Source: JAICMB01 sp963795935
GTDB lineage: Bacteria; Acidobacteriota; Terriglobia; Bryobacterales; Bryobacteraceae
Assembly (NCBI GenBank): GCA_963795935.1
Contig: CAWCJO010000021.1
Span: forward strand, 109,651-173,650
Reading direction: 5' to 3'
Length of the DNA: 64,000 nucleotides
Made by a program: the position numbers and the translations under genes. Below the pieces are notes generated by a model. It was given only the letters and a program-made list of their open reading frames with translations, was not told the origin of the DNA and did not search any database. Position 1 is the first letter of the stretch; the number at the start of each line of letters is the position of its first letter. Below, piece after piece: positions 21,519 through 29,480 of this stretch.

Positions 21519-22370
21519 GTGCGCTGGGTCTGTTTTTACGGTACTTTTTACGTGCTCGGCATCTCCGCCGCGCCCGCACAGCCCATCGTGACCGCCTGGA
21601 ACGTCCTGACCAGCGCCGCGCAGGAGGCCAAGAATCCGGATCATCGCAAGGAGGCGGTCGCGGCTATTGCCGCTATTGGACCGGCCCCGCAAGCGATCAA
21701 GTTGCTCGAAGACGTGCTGCAGAAAGATCCCGAGCACATGGTGCGTCAGACCGCCGCGGCGGCCCTCGGCGAGATGCGGGCTACGCAGGCGATTCCGGCG
21801 CTCAAAACCGCGCTCGACGATCCTTCGGGCGAGGTCGCCTTTTCGGCGGCCAAAGCGTTGTGGGATTTAGGCGATCCCACGGGTAAAGCCATGTTCGAAG
21901 AGATCCTGACCGGCGAACGTAAGAATTCAGACGGCTTCGTAGACGGAGCGATGAGCGATGCCCGGCGTACCCTTCACGATCCGAAGAAGCTGGCGATGAT
22001 CGGAGCGCAGGAGGCCTCGGGAGCGCTGCTGGGACCTTTTTCGATGGGATTCGTCCTCGCGCGCGGAGCGATGAAAGATACTGGCGCCTCGGGGCGGGCG
22101 CTCGCCGCGGAGTACATGGCGAAAGAGTGCAGCGCCAGAGCGGTGCAACTGTTTCAATGGATACTGAAGGAAGACGGCAACTGGCTGGTGAAAGCCGCTT
22201 CCGCCCGTGGACTCGGCAAGTGCGGCGACGCGAAAGATATCCCGCTGCTGGAGAGTTATCTGGACGATTCACACGAGCCTCTCAAGTATCAAGCCGCCGC
22301 CGCCATCATCCGGTTGAACCTGAACGCCGCGCCGACCCCCGCTGTCGTGACGTCCGCGAAGCCTCAATAA
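21519..22370 (+). CDS. Secreted HEAT-repeat protein
   Basis: Start GTG 21519 is preferred: GGAGG (21506-21510) lies eight bases upstream and the product then opens with a short signal-like segment (MRWVCFYGTFYVLGISAAPA). An in-frame GTG at 21495 is the alternative. The 283-residue protein is built of alpha-helical HEAT/PBS-lyase-type repeats: EAVAAIAAIGPAPQAIKLLE, RQTAAAALGEMRATQAIPAL, VAFSAAKALWDLGD, then after a less regular middle, VKAASARGLGKCGDAKDIP and LKYQAAAAIIRLN. HEAT repeats form protein-binding solenoids. It follows the AAA ATPase by 64 bases on the same strand, so cotranscription is likely. Confidence 0.8.
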   Translation: MRWVCFYGTFYVLGISAAPAQPIVTAWNVLTSAAQEAKNPDHRKEAVAAIAAIGPAPQAIKLLEDVLQKDPEHMVRQTAAAALGEMRATQAIPALKTALDDPSGEVAFSAAKALWDLGDPTGKAMFEEILTGERKNSDGFVDGAMSDARRTLHDPKKLAMIGAQEASGALLGPFSMGFVLARGAMKDTGASGRALAAEYMAKECSARAVQLFQWILKEDGNWLVKAASARGLGKCGDAKDIPLLESYLDDSHEPLKYQAAAAIIRLNLNAAPTPAVVTSAKPQ

Positions 22371-22429
22371 CAAAACGAAGGTGATTCCGGCCCGAGTTTG
22401 CTAAACTGCAAAAGGATCGCGCCCGAAGC

Positions 22430-22518
22430 GCTGGAGTGGCGGAACTGGCAGACGCACGGGACTCAAAATCCCGCGACCTTCACTGGTCATGTGGGTTCGA
22501 CCCCCACCTCCAGCACCA
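22430..22518 (+). tRNA. tRNA-Leu (anticodon CAA)
   Basis: Acceptor stem GCTGGAG (22430-22436) pairs with CTCCAGC (22508-22514), followed by A and an encoded CCA (22516-22518). The anticodon stem CGGGA/TCCCG encloses loop CTCAAAA, giving anticodon CAA, which reads UUG Leu codons. The T arm contains GGTTCGACCCC, and a long variable arm (CGACCTTCACTGGTCAT region) is present, as expected of class II tRNA-Leu. A possible -10 (TAAACT, 22402-22407) lies upstream. Confidence 0.95.
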
Positions 22519-22592
22519 ACACGTTAGTTGAGGCGCGGCCCTACAGACGCCGTTGCCGGAACGTCGGCCCGATTGCAGTATGATGACTCCGC

Positions 22593-23234
22593 CTAGCCGG
22601 ATCTGCGCAGGCCGAAAGCCTTGAGGAGCGACCCCGGCCCTTTGCGACCGATCGCGCGGCCCAGTTGAGCCTTGGCTTGCGACTTGACGAGGTGGAACTG
22701 CGTATCCGAAACATCCATCTCGGCGCAGATGCGCTCCTGCGTTTGCTCCCGCAGGTAGAAGCGGGTTAAGACCTCCCGATCGTTGGCGCTCAGACCGGCG
22801 ATGTTTTTTTTCAGGAGTTCCACTTTTCGACGAGGCATACCCTCGTCGACGGCGGGCGGCGGTTTCTCAACAGCGCGGGCGTCGCGGTCCAGTCCGCGCA
22901 CTTCGGTCATGGGTTTAGATTTGCGGCCGGCAGCGCGCAGCCGCACCGCCACGATCATGGCATAGCCAAGCAACTGAGTATCGTCGCGCAGTTGTCCCGT
23001 GCGGACGGCAGTTATGACGGCCAGTAATACTTCATGCGCGCGGCTGCCGTCATGCACTCCCGCCTGGTCTAAAGTGAAACAGCGTATTCTGCCGAAGACG
23101 GCGGCACGAAGTCCCGCGGCCGCGGCGTCGTCCCCATCTCCAAACCGTTGCGCCAGGGCGAGGAGTGGGTTTGCATTCGCGAAATCTTGCCCCGGCTCGT
23201 TAGAGCTGTAGGGGGAGGTTGAAACCGTAGGCAC
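22593..23234 (-). CDS. Sigma-70-family (ECF-like) transcription factor
   Basis: Protein of 213 residues. The N-terminal half (about 20-110) is helical with little charge pattern of its own (LLALAQRFGDGDDAAAAGL). Residues about 140-195 resemble sigma region 4: LKKNIAGLSANDREVLTRFY, then a helix-turn-helix (QTQERICAEMDVSDTQFHLV) ending KSQAKAQLGRAIG. Acidobacterial proteins of this shape are usually called ECF sigma factors. No anti-sigma gene is visible beside it; the upstream 390 bases hold only regulatory structure. Intact frame. Sigma activity and promoter target are inferred. Confidence 0.7.
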   Translation of the reverse strand: MPTVSTSPYSSNEPGQDFANANPLLALAQRFGDGDDAAAAGLRAAVFGRIRCFTLDQAGVHDGSRAHEVLLAVITAVRTGQLRDDTQLLGYAMIVAVRLRAAGRKSKPMTEVRGLDRDARAVEKPPPAVDEGMPRRKVELLKKNIAGLSANDREVLTRFYLREQTQERICAEMDVSDTQFHLVKSQAKAQLGRAIGRKGPGSLLKAFGLRRSG

Positions 23235-23624
23235 CGTGTTTTCTCCTAAGTGTTTCTATATCCAGCCGTCACCCGGCACACTTGGACACACCGCATTTCA
23301 AAGATAGCGGCGGCGCCCGTGAGAAACCAGATTTTGAAAGCTGAAGATTTATACTAACGGCAGAAACCTTCAGACGCGCTGATAGAATGCAAGAAAAAAA
23401 CAAGGAGTCGGAAAAACCCACTCCTACCCTGTCAATTTTACGCGTTTAAGGGGTTGTTATTTTTTAGTCAGCCGGGTATTAGGTCCAAACCAGGCGCGAT
23501 CACCCCCATGTTATGAAGTCTTTCCGTGATTTTTAACTTCTACGCGCGTTTTTCTGGAGAATTAGTATTCGCGATTTGCACTTCAATGCCGTCCGCTTTG
23601 CCGTGGCGATATATCGACCCCTGC
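23235..23624. other. Intergenic region between sigma-like gene and beta-propeller gene
   Basis: 390 bases with lower GC than the surroundings. They contain the terminator at 23394-23425 and presumably the promoter of the sigma-like gene, which I could not place with confidence. No small gene with a convincing start and ribosome-binding site was found. Confidence 0.5.
23394..23425 (-). terminator. Rho-independent terminator downstream of the beta-propeller gene
   Basis: Read on the minus strand: AGGAGTGGG-TTTTT-CCGACTCCT, a 9-bp stem with one mismatch and a five-base loop, followed by TG and a run of seven T. It lies about 200 bases beyond the stop of the beta-propeller gene, so that transcript would have a long 3' tail. 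Confidence 0.75.
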
Positions 23625-24623
23625 TCAGCGGCTCACAACTAATATCTGAAAGGTATCCGGCAAAGTTTGCGGGCGAACCCTCTTGCCGTCCTTGGACTCG
23701 GGCGCGGGGGCATAATCGGCCGTCGGCAGATACAGTTTGTGCGCCTTTTGATCCGCGCCGATGGTACGGGCGCCGCGCTGCGTGGGAATCGTTGCGACGG
23801 GCTCGAATTTTCCCGACACTTCGCCGACCATCGTAATGGTTCCATCGGCGCCGTTCGCGGCGAAGGCATAACCATCGTCAAAGGCCACGCCATCGTCGCC
23901 GGCGCCGATGGCGGGCGTGGCCAGCACTTTGCCCGACGCCGGATCGCTCACAATCATTAACTTGTTTTCGCACACCGAATACAAGCGGCCTTTTTTTCCG
24001 TCGAAGGCGAGCCCGCTCGGAGAATCGCAGGGCGCAATCGAATAGCGCTTGGTCACGACGGCGTTTCTGGCGTCGACTTCTACGATTTCGTTCTTGTCTT
24101 CGAGGTTGGCGTAGATGTGGCCTTTGCCGTCTACCTGCGCGAATTCCGGCTTGCCTCCGAGAGGAATCGACGCTGCGATAACGTCGCCGGTTTTCGCGTC
24201 GATGGCCGTGGAATCGCTACTGCGGCCGTTGAAGGTGAAGACGCGATGGGAAACCGGCTCATAGACGATGGAATCGGGATTCTGACCGGTGTTGATTTTC
24301 GAGATGACCTTCAGCGTCTTCAGATCGAAGACGGTCACGTCGTTCGCGGCGCCATCGCTGGTGAAGCCGCGCCCGAGGTCGTCCGCGACCGCGATGCCGT
24401 GTACGCCTTTGGTGTCGGGTATCGTGCCGACAACTTTATCCGAATTGGTATCGACGACATCGGTTTGCGTGGCGTGCGAAACGTAGAGCCGATGGTTGGC
24501 GCTATCGACATAGACGTAATCCCAACGGCCGGCGCCTCCGATCTTGATCTTGCCCGCGACCTTGTAAGTCGGCGGAGCGGCCATGGCCGCCGCGGCCAGC
24601 GTTAAGAGCAGCAGCATCTTCAT
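23625..24623 (-). CDS. Secreted YncE-type beta-propeller protein (YVTN repeats)
   Basis: Exported protein of 332 residues: signal peptide MKMLLLLTLAAAAMAA, then repeated four-stranded blades of the YVTN/YncE kind (DYVYVDSANHRLYVSH, VVGTIPDTKGVHGIAVADD, DVTVFDLKTLKVISKINTG, GHIYANLEDKNEIVEVDA, LYLPTADYAPAP near the end). About seven blades fit the length. Such propellers bind ligands or proteins in the periplasm or at the surface; no catalytic residues can be named. It is upstream of nothing on its strand except the terminator and sits 63 bases below the histidine kinase stop, so it may be read through from the regulator operon. Confidence 0.85.
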   Translation of the reverse strand: MKMLLLLTLAAAAMAAPPTYKVAGKIKIGGAGRWDYVYVDSANHRLYVSHATQTDVVDTNSDKVVGTIPDTKGVHGIAVADDLGRGFTSDGAANDVTVFDLKTLKVISKINTGQNPDSIVYEPVSHRVFTFNGRSSDSTAIDAKTGDVIAASIPLGGKPEFAQVDGKGHIYANLEDKNEIVEVDARNAVVTKRYSIAPCDSPSGLAFDGKKGRLYSVCENKLMIVSDPASGKVLATPAIGAGDDGVAFDDGYAFAANGADGTITMVGEVSGKFEPVATIPTQRGARTIGADQKAHKLYLPTADYAPAPESKDGKRVRPQTLPDTFQILVVSR

Positions 24624-24686
24624 TCTCGATTCCTTTCTCCCTGGGCGAATCCCATTAGACAGTATCGCGGCAGCCTGAAGATTCGC

Positions 24687-26069
24687 TTAGGAAGGTATTT
24701 GGGCGTCGACCGCGGCCATCGCATCGGCCGGGCCGGGCGCTTCCCGCTCCGGCGGACCGCACGAAAAGGCGACGCGAAAGACCGATCCGGAGCCTTCCAC
24801 GCTGGAGACCTCGATCGCGGCGCCATGCGCTTTCGCGATGGTCTGGGCCAGCGCCAGCCCAAGGCCATGGCCGCCGCCGCCGCGGGCGCGATCGGCGCGA
24901 TAGAAGCGCTCGAATATATGGGGCAGGTCCCGCTCGGCGATGCCTGTTCCGAAATCCTGAACGGTGACGCAGGCGCGCGAATCGTCGCGAGTGACGGCGA
25001 CATTCACGTCTCCCCCATCCCGCGAATATTTGACGGCATTATCGAGCAGCGCCAGCAAGAGGCGGTGCAGGGCGCCCGGATTGGCAACCACGACGGCGGC
25101 GCGCTCCGGCGCTGAAAGAGTTACGCGAATCCGCCGCGCCGCCGCCAAAGTGCGAGCCTCCGCGCAGACTGCCCCCGCGATGCCGCGGAGGTCGACGGGC
25201 TCCAGCGGCGTCTCTACGATATTCGCGCCGCCCCGCGCCAGCAACAGCAGATCCTCGACTAACTGCGTCATCCTTCGCGCTTCCTGCGCAATCTGCGCGA
25301 GGGAGCTACGGTACGATTCGGGCTCGCGCATGCGGCGCAATGCCAGTTCCGCGCCGGTCAGGATCACGGCTAGAGGCGTGCGCAGCTCATGCGAAGCATC
25401 GGCCACGAACTGCGACAAGGTCTGAACCGCGGATTCCAGCCGCTCGAGCATTGTGTTCAACACGCGGGTCAAGTAGGCAAGCTCGTCTCCGGTGGCGGGT
25501 ACGGGGAGCCGTCCCGAAAGATTCTCGATGCTGATGGTGAGCGCGGCCGCCGCGATGTCGTGTACCGGCCGCAGCGCGCGTCGGCTCAGCCAGGCGCCTC
25601 CCAGGCATGCGATCACAATCACCACGGGTACCAGGCCCAGCAGCAGCAGGCGCAGCAGCTCAAGCGTGTGGAGCACGGCGCCGGTAGAAGCGCGCACCTC
25701 GAGATCGAAGCGCTGCCCGTCTACGTGGAATTGCTTGCGCAGGATGCGAACCGCCGGGCCGTTAGCGCTATCGGCCGGGGGGTAGTGGAAGGTGAAGCCG
25801 TTGGTCCCGCGCAGCGAGATGAAGCTCCCGGGAGGCAAAGCCTGGCAGAATTCCGTGAGTTCATCTTCGAGCTGAATCCCCGGTTCCTTCGACTCGGCCC
25901 TGAAGTAGTTCTCGAATCGCGTGGCGCCTCCGGCGAGTTCCCGATCGACGTCGGCGAGCAGCTCATGCCGCAGCGAAAACCAGACCAACGCGCCAAACAA
26001 CCCAAGTCCCGCGGTGAGGACGGCCGCGTACCACAGAGTCAATCTGAATCCGATGGAGCGCCTGTTCAT
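24687..26069 (-). CDS. Two-component sensor histidine kinase
   Basis: Membrane kinase of 460 residues. First helix about 11-31 (LTLWYAAVLTAGLGLFGALV), periplasmic sensor about 33-145, second helix about 147-170, HAMP about 170-225. The dimerisation/phosphoacceptor box is ADASHELRTPLAVI with His227. The ATPase domain shows LLDNAVKYSRDGGDV (N box), VQDFGTGIAERDLPHIFERF (G1/F) and GGHGLGLALAQTIAKAHG (G2). It follows the response regulator by four bases. Divergence of the pair from the TolC-MFP-RND operon suggests it controls that pump, as CusS/CzcS-type kinases do; the signal is unknown. Confidence 0.93.
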   Translation of the reverse strand: MNRRSIGFRLTLWYAAVLTAGLGLFGALVWFSLRHELLADVDRELAGGATRFENYFRAESKEPGIQLEDELTEFCQALPPGSFISLRGTNGFTFHYPPADSANGPAVRILRKQFHVDGQRFDLEVRASTGAVLHTLELLRLLLLGLVPVVIVIACLGGAWLSRRALRPVHDIAAAALTISIENLSGRLPVPATGDELAYLTRVLNTMLERLESAVQTLSQFVADASHELRTPLAVILTGAELALRRMREPESYRSSLAQIAQEARRMTQLVEDLLLLARGGANIVETPLEPVDLRGIAGAVCAEARTLAAARRIRVTLSAPERAAVVVANPGALHRLLLALLDNAVKYSRDGGDVNVAVTRDDSRACVTVQDFGTGIAERDLPHIFERFYRADRARGGGGHGLGLALAQTIAKAHGAAIEVSSVEGSGSVFRVAFSCGPPEREAPGPADAMAAVDAQIPS

Positions 26070-26073
26070 GACG

Positions 26074-26742
26074 CTACTGCTCCCGCAACATATACCCGAA
26101 TCCCCGAATCGTATGAATCAGCTTGCGAGGGCCGGCATCCAGCTTCAGGCGCAACTGGCGGACAAAAACCTCGAGCGTGTTTTCGCCGATGTCGCTGGCC
26201 ACGCCCCAAACCGACTGTAGGATCGTCTCGCGGCTGACGGCGTGTCCGGAATTGCGCATCAGCAGCTCGAGCAATTTGTATTCGCGGGGCGTGAGGCTCA
26301 AGGCTTGCCCGCTCCGCGTGACGGAGTGAGTGGCGGGATCTAAACGCACGTCCGCGACTTCGAGGCAAACCGGCCTTGGAATGGCCCCGCGCCGGGCCAC
26401 AGCGCGGATGCGCGCCAGCAGGACATCGATGGAGAACGGCTTCGTCAAGTAATCGTCCGCTCCGGAATCGAGACCTTTCACGACGTCGGCGGCGGCATCC
26501 CGGGCGGTCAGCATCAGGATCGGAGTCTGGTTGCGGCGTTCGCGGAGTTTGCGCGCCATCGACAAGCCGTCCATGCGGGGAAGCAAAACGTCGAGCACCA
26601 GGACATCGAACGAGGAACAACAGGCGATCTCGAAGCCCTCTTGACCATCCCGGGCCAGGACCACCTGGTGCCCCTCTTCGGCAAGCGCCTGCCGCAGCAG
26701 AGCGGCCATGCGGAGTTCGTCTTCGACCACGAGGACCTGCAC
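26074..26742 (-). CDS. OmpR/PhoB-family response regulator
   Basis: Transcription factor of 222 residues. Receiver domain: VQVLVVEDELRM (acidic pocket), phosphoacceptor Asp51 in VLDVLLPRMDGL, and DYLTKPFSIDVLLARI (conserved Lys). The C-terminal winged helix (about 130-220) has LTPREYKLLELLMRN and NTLEVFVRQLRLKLD. Start GTG 26742 gives the normal OmpR-family N-terminus; an ATG at 26796 in the same frame would add 18 residues and leave only 45 bases to the divergent efflux operon. Likely phosphorylated by the kinase encoded next and probably acting on the shared intergenic region. Confidence 0.93.
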   Translation of the reverse strand: MQVLVVEDELRMAALLRQALAEEGHQVVLARDGQEGFEIACCSSFDVLVLDVLLPRMDGLSMARKLRERRNQTPILMLTARDAAADVVKGLDSGADDYLTKPFSIDVLLARIRAVARRGAIPRPVCLEVADVRLDPATHSVTRSGQALSLTPREYKLLELLMRNSGHAVSRETILQSVWGVASDIGENTLEVFVRQLRLKLDAGPRKLIHTIRGFGYMLREQ

Positions 26743-26840
26743 GACTTCATCGTAATGGACTGCGCTGAAGAAATGCCGGGCGCGCGTCTTAAGCATTTCT
26801 TCAGAATGCAGTGCTTCACTGGGCTTAGGTTGAAGGGAAC

Positions 26841-28205
26841 TTGAAAACGATCGCAAGAATGCTGCCGTCGTTGTGCATGAGCGCGTTGGCGGCCCTGTGC
26901 CAGAATCCATCGCCATCCGCGGAGGGCAAGCCGCTCGTCTTAACGCTGCAGGATGTTCTAGCGCGGGCTCGCCAGTATGCCGGACAAATTCAATCCGCGA
27001 ATCTGGCGGTGCTGCAGGCGCGCGAAGATCGCGTGCAGGCGCGCGCCGCCGGCCTGCCTTCGGTGTCCGCATTCAATCAGTTCATTTATACGGAGGGAAA
27101 CCGAACGCCGTCGGGAGTTTTCGTGGCAAACGACGGCGTACACGTTTACAACGAGCAGGCAACGGTGCATGAAGAAGTGCTGTCGTTCGTGAGGCGCGGG
27201 GAGATACGGCGCGCCCTGGCGGCGGAAGCGTTGGCGCGGGCCAAGGCCGAAGTGGCGGCGCGCGGATTGAACGCCACGGCGATCCAGGATTATTACGCCA
27301 TCATCGTGGCGCAGCGCAAGCTCGCCAACGCGCAGACCAGTCTGCGGGAGTCGGAGCGTTTCCTCCAGATCACGCAACAGCAGGAGCGCGGCGGCGAGGC
27401 CGCGCACGCCGATGTTGTGAAAGCGCAAATCGATACGCAGCAGCGCCGCCGGGATGTGCAGGACGCGCAGCTTGCGATTGAAAAAGCGAAGATCGCCTTG
27501 GGCGTCCTGATATTTCCCGTTTTCAGCGCCGACTTTGACGTGACCGACGATTTACAGCAGCCGGAACCGCTGCCCTCGGCGGAAGAAGCGCGGGCCCAGG
27601 CGGTGGCGACGAGTCCCGACCTGACGGCGGCAAAAGCGGCGGTCGAGGAGGCGGGCTACGAGATCAGCATCGCCCGCTATGCGTATTTGCCGTCTTTCGC
27701 TCTCGACGTTTTCTATGGCATCGACGCCAACCAGTTTGACGCCCGTACGCCCTACCCGACGCAGGCCACGGGGCGCAGCACATTGCCGAATTTCGAGGTC
27801 CCGTATCGCCAGAATCTTGGCTACGTAGCGCAGGCGACGTTGAACATTCCCGTTTGGAACTGGGGCGCGACGCGCAGCAAAGTGAAGCAGGCGGATCTGA
27901 GACGTCAACAGGCCGCGCTCGATCTCACGACGGCGCAGCGCACTCTGGACAGCAATCTTGCGGCGTTGTACGCCGAAGCGGCGACGGCGCGGCAGCAGAT
28001 CGCGTCGCTCGAAGGTTCGGTGGATCTGTCAACCGAGAGCCTGCGGCTGGTGTTGCTGCGGTACCAAGCCGGCGAGGCGACGGCGCTGGAAGTAGTGGAT
28101 GCCCAGAATACGCTGAACCTGGCGCGGAACGCCTACGCCGATGGTCTGGCGCGGTACCGCGTCGCCATCGCGAATTTGCAAACGCTGACTGGAAACTTAC
28201 GATGA
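26841..28205 (+). CDS. TolC-family outer-membrane efflux channel
   Basis: Outer-membrane factor of 454 residues, the exit duct of a tripartite RND pump. N-terminal export signal, then two repeats of the OEP type rich in long coiled coils: LTLQDVLARARQYAGQIQSA, IAQ-type helices (QIDTQQRRRDVQDAQLAIEK), beta strands near NIPVWNWGATRSKVKQADL, and the end ALEVVDAQNTLNLARNAYAD. Start is TTG 26841 preceded by GAAGGG; ATG 26859 is an alternative. It overlaps the adaptor gene by four bases (ATGA). First gene of the efflux operon, divergent from the two-component genes. Confidence 0.9.
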   Translation: MKTIARMLPSLCMSALAALCQNPSPSAEGKPLVLTLQDVLARARQYAGQIQSANLAVLQAREDRVQARAAGLPSVSAFNQFIYTEGNRTPSGVFVANDGVHVYNEQATVHEEVLSFVRRGEIRRALAAEALARAKAEVAARGLNATAIQDYYAIIVAQRKLANAQTSLRESERFLQITQQQERGGEAAHADVVKAQIDTQQRRRDVQDAQLAIEKAKIALGVLIFPVFSADFDVTDDLQQPEPLPSAEEARAQAVATSPDLTAAKAAVEEAGYEISIARYAYLPSFALDVFYGIDANQFDARTPYPTQATGRSTLPNFEVPYRQNLGYVAQATLNIPVWNWGATRSKVKQADLRRQQAALDLTTAQRTLDSNLAALYAEAATARQQIASLEGSVDLSTESLRLVLLRYQAGEATALEVVDAQNTLNLARNAYADGLARYRVAIANLQTLTGNLR

Positions 28206-29458
28206 TGCGATACGGGACGGTATACGGAGTGGCAGTGTTCGCGGCGCTGCTCACCGGATGCGGCAACACGCCGGCGCCGGCGGAGGCAACCGAGGCGGCT
28301 ACGCCCGTCACGGTCGAGCCCGCGGTACGCGGCGCCATCGATCACATCATCACGGCGGATGCGGTCCTCTACCCCATCGACCAGGCGACCATCAGCTCGC
28401 GGATCGGCGCGCCCGTCAGGCGAGTGCTGGTCAATCGCGGCGACCACGTTCGCGCCGGACAATTGCTGATGGAACTGGACAGCCGCGATCTGGCGGCAAC
28501 GGAGGCCGAGAGCAAACAGCTCTACGATCAAGCGCAGGCCGTCTACCAGACCACGACCGGAGCCACCGTTCCCGAAGACAGGACCAAAGCCCAAGCCGAT
28601 TTTCAAGCCGCGCAACAGGCGCTCGATGCGGCCAAGAAGCTCTACGATAATCGCGTCACGCTGGTGCGCGAGGGTGCGCTGGCCCAGAGACTCGCGGATG
28701 ACGCCAAGGTCGCGATGGTGCAGGCGCAGAGCACGCTAGAGACTGCGCGGCGCCACCTGGAAGCGCTGAACCAGGTCAGCCAGCGCCAGACGATAATCGG
28801 CGCGGAAGCTCAAATGAAGGCGGCGCAGGCGCGCTATCAAAACGCGGCCGTGCAGCTTTCCTACGCCCAGATTCGCAGCCCCATCAAGGGCGTCGTTTCG
28901 GATCGCCCCATTTATCAAGGCGAAATGGCCGCCAGCGGTTCTCCGCTCGTCTCCATCGTCGACATCTCGCAAATCGTTGCGCGGGCGAACGTGCCCGTGA
29001 AGGAGGCCGCCTACATTCGCGTGGGCAGGCCGGCGCGCATTGCCGGTCCCGACGGGGACATCGGCGGCCAGGTAACCGTCGTGAGTCCGGCGGTGGACCC
29101 CAGCACGACCACCGTTGAAGTCTGGATCAAAGCCAACAATCCGGGCGAGGTTTTGAAGCCGGGATCGACCGCGCACGTGACGATTGTCGCGGACACGATT
29201 CAGAACACCGTCATCGTGCCCGCTTCGGCGCTGCTCAATTCCGAGGAGGGAGGACAACAAGTTTTGGTTGTGAGCGCCGATTCTCACGCGCACGTAAGAA
29301 AGGTGGCAGTCGGGGTACGCCAGGGGGAGCGCGTGCAGATCCTGAGCGGCGTGCAGGAGGGCGAGCGGGTGGTCACTTCCGGCGGGCTCGGTTTGGACGA
29401 CAACGCAAAGGTCGTGATTCAAAAAGCTCCGGCAGAAGAGGAAGAGGGCCAGGACTAG
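28202..29458 (+). CDS. RND efflux periplasmic adaptor (membrane fusion lipoprotein)
   Basis: Adaptor of 418 residues with a lipoprotein signal (AALLTGCGN, lipid Cys about 20). Lipoyl half-motifs: ATISSRIGAPVRRVLVNRGD and YAQIRSPIKGVVSDRPIYQG, flanking an alpha-helical hairpin (about 105-200) rich in Ala/Gln. The barrel domain follows (LVSIVDISQIVARANVPVKE), then a membrane-proximal domain (NTVIVPASALLNSEEGG). It joins the TolC-type channel to the inner-membrane pump. Starts in an ATGA overlap with the tolC-like gene and ends 22 bases before the pump gene. Intact. Confidence 0.92.
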   Translation: MMRYGTVYGVAVFAALLTGCGNTPAPAEATEAATPVTVEPAVRGAIDHIITADAVLYPIDQATISSRIGAPVRRVLVNRGDHVRAGQLLMELDSRDLAATEAESKQLYDQAQAVYQTTTGATVPEDRTKAQADFQAAQQALDAAKKLYDNRVTLVREGALAQRLADDAKVAMVQAQSTLETARRHLEALNQVSQRQTIIGAEAQMKAAQARYQNAAVQLSYAQIRSPIKGVVSDRPIYQGEMAASGSPLVSIVDISQIVARANVPVKEAAYIRVGRPARIAGPDGDIGGQVTVVSPAVDPSTTTVEVWIKANNPGEVLKPGSTAHVTIVADTIQNTVIVPASALLNSEEGGQQVLVVSADSHAHVRKVAVGVRQGERVQILSGVQEGERVVTSGGLGLDDNAKVVIQKAPAEEEEGQD

Positions 29459-29480
29459 AGCGGCGCGGGGACACGGATCG

